A DNA stretch of 35,615 nt, taken from Gammaproteobacteria bacterium (lineage in GTDB: Bacteria; Pseudomonadota; Gammaproteobacteria; Pseudomonadales; Azotimanducaceae). The translations under genes were made by a program, and so were the position numbers. Shown piece by piece: positions 32,105 to 35,615 of this stretch. The stretch is from contig JAUILI010000021.1 of NCBI GenBank assembly GCA_030433075.1, forward strand, positions 1 through 35,615, written 5' to 3'. Every line of letters starts with the position of its first letter. The stretch's first letter is position 1. Below the pieces are notes generated by a model. It ran no database searches. It was not told the origin of the DNA and saw nothing but the letters and a program-made list of their open reading frames with translations.

Positions 32105-33037
32105 ATGCTGAAGGAACGGTTAACGGGACCCTATCGCCATCCGCGGCAGATGCTGGGTACGCAGGAATACGACGGCCACCTGTCCATTCATGACGATGAA
32201 ATGGCGGATAAGCTGGGCTTTGCGGGAGCGCCCATAGAGGGCCCCACCCATTTCAGCCAGTTCGTCCATCTCCTGGAGGAGGCCCTGGGGCCGGCAGTCT
32301 TTGAGCGGGGCTGCATCAGTGCCCACTACCAGAATATGGTCTTTGAGGGGGACGAGGTGCGGGCCTTTGTCGAGCCCTCGGAAATCGAGGGCGTTCTGCG
32401 CATCGGCGCAGAAAAGAAAGACGGAACCCCCGTGCTCACGGGGACCGCCTCCCTGGGGCCTGCTTATGGGGAGACGGAGCTCGACCGGCGCCGAGCCAAG
32501 CTACGCCCATCGGAGCAGCTCGTGCTGCTCAGCGCTTTGACCGTGGGGCAGAAGGGTGCGGGAAACCCGGAAAGCGCGCGCATGGCCTTTGATCAGCACA
32601 TGGGGGCCCTTTATCCCTTCTCCCTGGCGCAGAAGCTGGAAAAGATCACCGAGCCCCACCCTTGGTACACGGCAGAGGGGGCAAAGGATTCCCCCTGGGG
32701 CCGTCCCATCATCCCCTGGGAGATGATCAGCGTACTGACTCAGTACACGAGCGATCAGGCGAAGTTTCGCGCCCGCGGTCCCGCCGTGGGGCTGTTCGCT
32801 GCTCAGGAAATCAAGCTCCTGAAGGGCCCGCTCTTTGTGGATCATCCCTATCTGCTCGAGCGGGAGATCCTGGCCCTAAGCGAAAGCCGGCGTACGGAAT
32901 CGAATTGGATTCTGACCCGTGTTTACGACGGGGAGGACCGGAGCCTGGTGGCCGAAGTGATTTTGAATTCCGCCACCCTGAAGGATTCCTATGCGAACTA
33001 CGCAGCCGATGCCGCGGCCCTCGGCAAGGTGCTGTGA
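32105..33037 (+). CDS. MaoC-like/hotdog-fold protein
   Basis: This 310-residue protein starts at ATG 32105 after GGGGAGAGGC. The N-terminal half contains DDEMADKLGFAGAPIEGPTHFSQF, which resembles the hydratase-like hotdog segment of MaoC/(R)-enoyl-CoA hydratase relatives; the second half includes WGRPIIPWEMISVL and ends in a strand-rich tail. I therefore suggest a CoA-ester-binding double hotdog, without certainty about a catalytic Asp/His pair. The overlap with the next start is GTGA (33034-33037), so this, the ACT-domain gene and the dehalogenase form one operon. Confidence 0.6.
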   Translation: MLKERLTGPYRHPRQMLGTQEYDGHLSIHDDEMADKLGFAGAPIEGPTHFSQFVHLLEEALGPAVFERGCISAHYQNMVFEGDEVRAFVEPSEIEGVLRIGAEKKDGTPVLTGTASLGPAYGETELDRRRAKLRPSEQLVLLSALTVGQKGAGNPESARMAFDQHMGALYPFSLAQKLEKITEPHPWYTAEGAKDSPWGRPIIPWEMISVLTQYTSDQAKFRARGPAVGLFAAQEIKLLKGPLFVDHPYLLEREILALSESRRTESNWILTRVYDGEDRSLVAEVILNSATLKDSYANYAADAAALGKVL

Positions 33038-33444
33038 GGCCAACGGTTTCTAGCCCGCAGGCCATGGTGGCGGGGATGGCGCCGGTGCTGGAGGCGGGGC
33101 GCTACCTATTTACGGCGCTGGAATCCTGGCCCAGCGCCGAGGCGGCGGCGCAGCTCCTCGGGGTGTTTCGGGAAGATGAGGGACTCACGGCCTACCGGCG
33201 CCTTGCGCCGGAGGAAGTCCCTCCGCCTCGCGGCGTGGCGATGGTGAAAATCACTCTGCAGGTGTATTCGGATTTAGAAGGCGTCGGGCTGACCGCAGCG
33301 GTGGCCACGGCGCTGGCGGAGAAGGGTATACCCTGCAACGTCGTGGCAGCGCTCCATCACGATCACCTGTTTGTTCCTGAATCCCAGGGCGCTGCGGCGC
33401 TCCGTTGCCTAGAGGCGCTGGCCCGGGCGGCAAAGGACGGATAA
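33034..33444 (+). CDS. ACT-domain protein (ACT_3/DUF2241-like)
   Basis: This 136-residue protein ends in a small ligand-binding fold: MVKITLQVYSDLEGVGLTAAVATALAEKGIPC, then VAALHHDHLFVPESQGAAAL. The HHDHLFVP segment is typical of the ACT_3 family, usually an amino-acid-sensing dimer. GTG 33034 overlaps the previous stop by four bases; an in-frame ATG at 33064 is an alternative. It could sense an amino acid or modulate a neighbouring enzyme; no catalytic motif is seen. The downstream ribosome site, AAGGAGAAGG, begins just after its stop codon. Confidence 0.75.
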   Translation: MRPTVSSPQAMVAGMAPVLEAGRYLFTALESWPSAEAAAQLLGVFREDEGLTAYRRLAPEEVPPPRGVAMVKITLQVYSDLEGVGLTAAVATALAEKGIPCNVVAALHHDHLFVPESQGAAALRCLEALARAAKDG

Positions 33445-33456
33445 GGAGAAGGCACC

Positions 33457-34413
33457 ATGGCAGAAGTCTTCCGAACCCCCGAAGAAAACTTTGCGGGGCT
33501 TAGGGATTTTGATTTCGACCCCCATTGGCATGAGTGGGAGGGGCTTCGGGTTCATTATCTTGATGAGGGCCCGCGGGAGGCGCCGGTCATGCTGCTCCTC
33601 CACGGCATGCCGACCTGGAGCTACCTTTACCGGGACGTGATTCCGCCTCTCGTGGTGGCGGGCTTTCGCTGCATTGCGCCGGACCACCTGGGATTTGGGA
33701 AGTCCGATAAGCCCGGCGATCGGTCCTGGTATTCCATCGCCCGGCATACGGAGGTGCTGACGAGCCTCATCGGCGCCTTAGATCTTCGGGAGATCACGCT
33801 GGTTTGCCAGGACTGGGGAGGGCCCACGGGGCTTGCTCAGGCCGCCATGATGCCCGATCGCTTTCAACGCCTCGTCATCATGAACACCTGGCTGCACCAC
33901 GAAGGCTACGAGTATTCTCCGGGCATTCGGGGTTGGCACAGCCAATGGATGCCCGGGGGCGCCTTTGATCGACCCCAGCCCGATGTTGGGCTTTTGATGG
34001 TGCTGAGCGCGGGCTATGGAACGGGGAAGACGATCTATCCGCATATTGCCGCGGGGACCCGCCCGCCCTTAGACGGGGCTGCGGAAGCGATCCATCGTGC
34101 GTACCTTGCGCCCTTCGCGGGGCTGCCCGATGCGGCCTACCACGGGCTTCGGCGCTTTCCCCTATCCATTCCCTTGGATGATGCCTTCAAGGGCAACGGG
34201 CCGGCCCAGGCCCTCCATTATGAGCGCCTGCTCGCCTGGGATAAGCCGGTGCAGTTTATTTGGGGCTGCCAGGATCCGGTTTTCCTGGAGTCCTGGGGGC
34301 GAAGCTGGGCGGGGCGTTTAAATGCGCCCTTCGATGCCCTAGAGGATGCGGGGCACTTTCCGCAGAACACCCACGGAAAGGCCCTCGCCGAGCTGATATT
34401 AAAGCGCGCCTAG
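33457..34413 (+). CDS. Haloalkane dehalogenase-like alpha/beta hydrolase (HLD-I type)
   Basis: This 318-residue protein has the layout of DhlA-type haloalkane dehalogenases: LLLHGMPTWSYLYRDVIPPL, PDHLGFGKSDKP, nucleophile CQDWGG (Asp119, with Trp120 as expected halide-binding residue), an acid in GCQDPVF and the base in DAGHFPQ. Such enzymes hydrolyse carbon-halogen bonds to alcohols and halide in the cytosol. The oxyanion segment reads HGM where DhlA has HGE, which might change specificity. An epoxide hydrolase or esterase is less likely because the DWGG context and HGxPTWSYLYR agree with dehalogenases. ATG 33457 follows AAGGAGAAGG. Its stop lies in the 22-bp palindrome at 34401-34422. Confidence 0.8.
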   Translation: MAEVFRTPEENFAGLRDFDFDPHWHEWEGLRVHYLDEGPREAPVMLLLHGMPTWSYLYRDVIPPLVVAGFRCIAPDHLGFGKSDKPGDRSWYSIARHTEVLTSLIGALDLREITLVCQDWGGPTGLAQAAMMPDRFQRLVIMNTWLHHEGYEYSPGIRGWHSQWMPGGAFDRPQPDVGLLMVLSAGYGTGKTIYPHIAAGTRPPLDGAAEAIHRAYLAPFAGLPDAAYHGLRRFPLSIPLDDAFKGNGPAQALHYERLLAWDKPVQFIWGCQDPVFLESWGRSWAGRLNAPFDALEDAGHFPQNTHGKALAELILKRA

Positions 34414-34422
34414 GCGCGCTTT
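34401..34422. terminator. Perfect 10-bp hairpin overlapping the dehalogenase stop
   Basis: AAAGCGCGCC (34401-34410) pairs exactly with GGCGCGCTTT (34413-34422) around a TA spacer; the TAG at 34411-34413 is the dehalogenase stop. It can fold in either orientation, with an A run before and a T run after each way. It lies 26 bases past the convergent helicase stop, so a shared bidirectional terminator is likely. Confidence 0.7.
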
Positions 34423-34447
34423 CGGCAGGCTAGCGCCGCTTGAAGCC

Positions 34448-35615
34448 TTAGGCTGCGCTGGGCCGATTACGCTGGGCCCGGGGCGCTGCGCCGAAGCGAC
34501 GGCCGCCGTTGGGCTTGCCCCCGCGGCCTGCGCCGCCCTTGTGACCCCGGCTTTCCCCGGAGGCACGACGCTCCCCCTGGGGACGACCTTCGCCCTGGGG
34601 CCGCCCTTCGGAGCGACCTTCCCCCTGGGCGCGAGCGCCTTGGAAGGGCCGGCCAGCACCGCTTCCGGTACGCGGGCGGGGTGCCCGAGGCGGAGCGCGA
34701 CGTGCGCCGCCGGCGCCACCGCTGCGACCGCCGCGGCGCGTGGCGCCCTGGGTTTGCAGCTCCACCGGGGCGAAGCCTTCCGGGGCGTCCAGACGCGGAA
34801 TATCGATGCGCTGAAGCCGCTCAATGGCGCCCAGCTGCCGACCTTCCGCGGGTTCCACTAGGGACCAGGCGACCCCCGTGGTGCCGTTCCGGGCCGTCCG
34901 ACCAATGCGATGGACGTAGCTTTCCGGCTCGTGGGGCAGCTCGAAGTTGATGACGTGGGTGATGCCGGAGATGTCGATCCCCCGGGCAGCGATATCCGTG
35001 GCCACGAGCACCCATTCCTTGCCCTGCTTGAAACCCTCGAGGGCCTTGCGGCGGGCGCCCTGGGTCTTATTGCCGTGGATGGCGCTGGCCTCAATACCCG
35101 CGGCGTTCAAACGCCGAGCCACGCGATCCGCGCCGTGCTTGGTGCGGGTAAAGACGATGGCCTTACGCACCTCGTCGCGAGTCAGTAGCTGGCGAAGGAG
35201 TTCGGGCTTCGCGTCCCCCTTCACGGGATAGACGCCCTGATCAATGGCATCGACGGTCACCACTTCCGGGGTGACTTCCACACGCACCGGGTCCTTCAGG
35301 AGGGAATTGGCCAGTTCTTCAATGTCCCGGGACATGGTCGCGGAGAAGAGCAGGGACTGGCGGGCCCGGGGGAGGTCCGCAACGATGCGGCGAATATCGG
35401 CAATAAAGCCCATATCCAGAAGACGGTCAGCTTCGTCGAGCACCAAATGGCGCACTTCCCCAAGGCTCACCATACGTTGGGTCATGAGATCGATAAGTCG
35501 TCCCGGGGTGGCTACGAGGATTTCCGTGCCGCGGGCCAGGGCCTGGGCCTGGGGCCGAATGGCGGCGCCGCCGAAGACGCAGAAGCTGCGGGTTTTTCGC
35601 CCTGCGGTGAAGCGA
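34448..35615 (-). CDS. DEAD-box RNA helicase, RhlE-like, 5' end outside window
   Basis: The frame is open from the window edge (35614) to TAA 34450-34448, giving 388 residues of the C-terminal part. The visible order is VFGGAAIRPQ, ARGTEILVATPGRLIDLM (motif Ib region), VLDEADRLLDMGF (DEAD box), LFSATMS (motif III), then the second RecA domain with VATDIAARGIDI and HRIGRTARNG (motifs V-VI). The end is an Arg/Gly-rich basic tail with near-repeats of EGRPQGE. RhlE-type helicases unwind short RNA duplexes in ribosome assembly or RNA turnover; the tail probably aids RNA binding. Motif Q and Walker A lie beyond the window. Confidence 0.9.
   Translation of the reverse strand, partial: RFTAGRKTRSFCVFGGAAIRPQAQALARGTEILVATPGRLIDLMTQRMVSLGEVRHLVLDEADRLLDMGFIADIRRIVADLPRARQSLLFSATMSRDIEELANSLLKDPVRVEVTPEVVTVDAIDQGVYPVKGDAKPELLRQLLTRDEVRKAIVFTRTKHGADRVARRLNAAGIEASAIHGNKTQGARRKALEGFKQGKEWVLVATDIAARGIDISGITHVINFELPHEPESYVHRIGRTARNGTTGVAWSLVEPAEGRQLGAIERLQRIDIPRLDAPEGFAPVELQTQGATRRGGRSGGAGGARRAPPRAPRPRTGSGAGRPFQGARAQGEGRSEGRPQGEGRPQGERRASGESRGHKGGAGRGGKPNGGRRFGAAPRAQRNRPSAA

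Noticed and set aside
1-35615. Mobile element, phage, CRISPR array, rRNA or tRNA.
   Set aside because: No transposase or integrase, no terminal repeats, no repeat-spacer array, and no cloverleaf or rRNA sequence recognised; the 13-bp repeats at 24001 are too short.

Overview
This is a compact, high-GC bacterial chromosomal segment of about 30 protein genes. There are no rRNA or tRNA genes, no CRISPR array, no insertion sequence and no gene-free stretch above 300 bases. Strong AGGAG-type ribosome sites, many GTG starts, 4-base stop/start overlaps and the gene content (lipoproteins with lipoboxes, a Tat-exported molybdenum hydroxylase, DUF885, phytanoyl-CoA-dioxygenase-like enzymes, a RhlE-type helicase) suggest a Gram-negative aerobic heterotroph. 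My best guess is a marine-type gammaproteobacterium; this rests on family resemblance only.

Layout. 1-609: partial glutathione S-transferase-like gene (minus), divergent across a perfect palindrome from a plus-strand operon (760-4768). That operon holds a secreted GH3 glycosidase, a conserved protein of unknown function ending in a CxxC motif, and a UGSC-family selenoprotein. The selenoprotein gene has an in-frame TGA (4508-4510) followed by Gly-Ser-Cys and a 9-bp hairpin placed as a bacterial SECIS element. 4765-6324: acyl-CoA ligase (minus). 6468-9190: two-subunit IorAB-like molybdenum hydroxylase (plus). 9183-15938: tightly packed five-gene minus-strand operon of two Fe(II)/2-oxoglutarate dioxygenase-like proteins flanking a lipoprotein with a haem c motif and a predicted propeller, then an amidohydrolase lipoprotein and an amino-acid-type permease. 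16033-20849: alpha/beta hydrolase, amidohydrolase, unknown secreted protein, VOC protein, enoyl-CoA hydratase and P-loop kinase. 20842-22689: DUF885 metallopeptidase-like lipoprotein. 22806-26108: FAD oxidoreductase, MFS transporter and SDR. 26220-27890: TPR lipoprotein. 27931-29097: amidohydrolase gene interrupted by one in-frame TGA at a normally Arg position, most simply a nonsense mutation. 29223-32023: DCC protein and an operon of SDR, saccharopine-dehydrogenase-like reductase and DDN-like protein. 32105-34413: MaoC-like protein, ACT-domain protein and haloalkane dehalogenase. 34448 to the end: 5'-truncated DEAD-box helicase.

Together the genes describe an accessory catabolic and redox region: CoA activation, hotdog and crotonase-type steps, several SDRs, hydrolases, dehalogenation and oxygenation, with transporters. 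The strongest unusual signal is the selenocysteine gene, which an ordinary gene caller would split in two. Second is the dioxygenase/haem-lipoprotein/amidohydrolase/permease operon, whose substrate cannot be read from the sequence.
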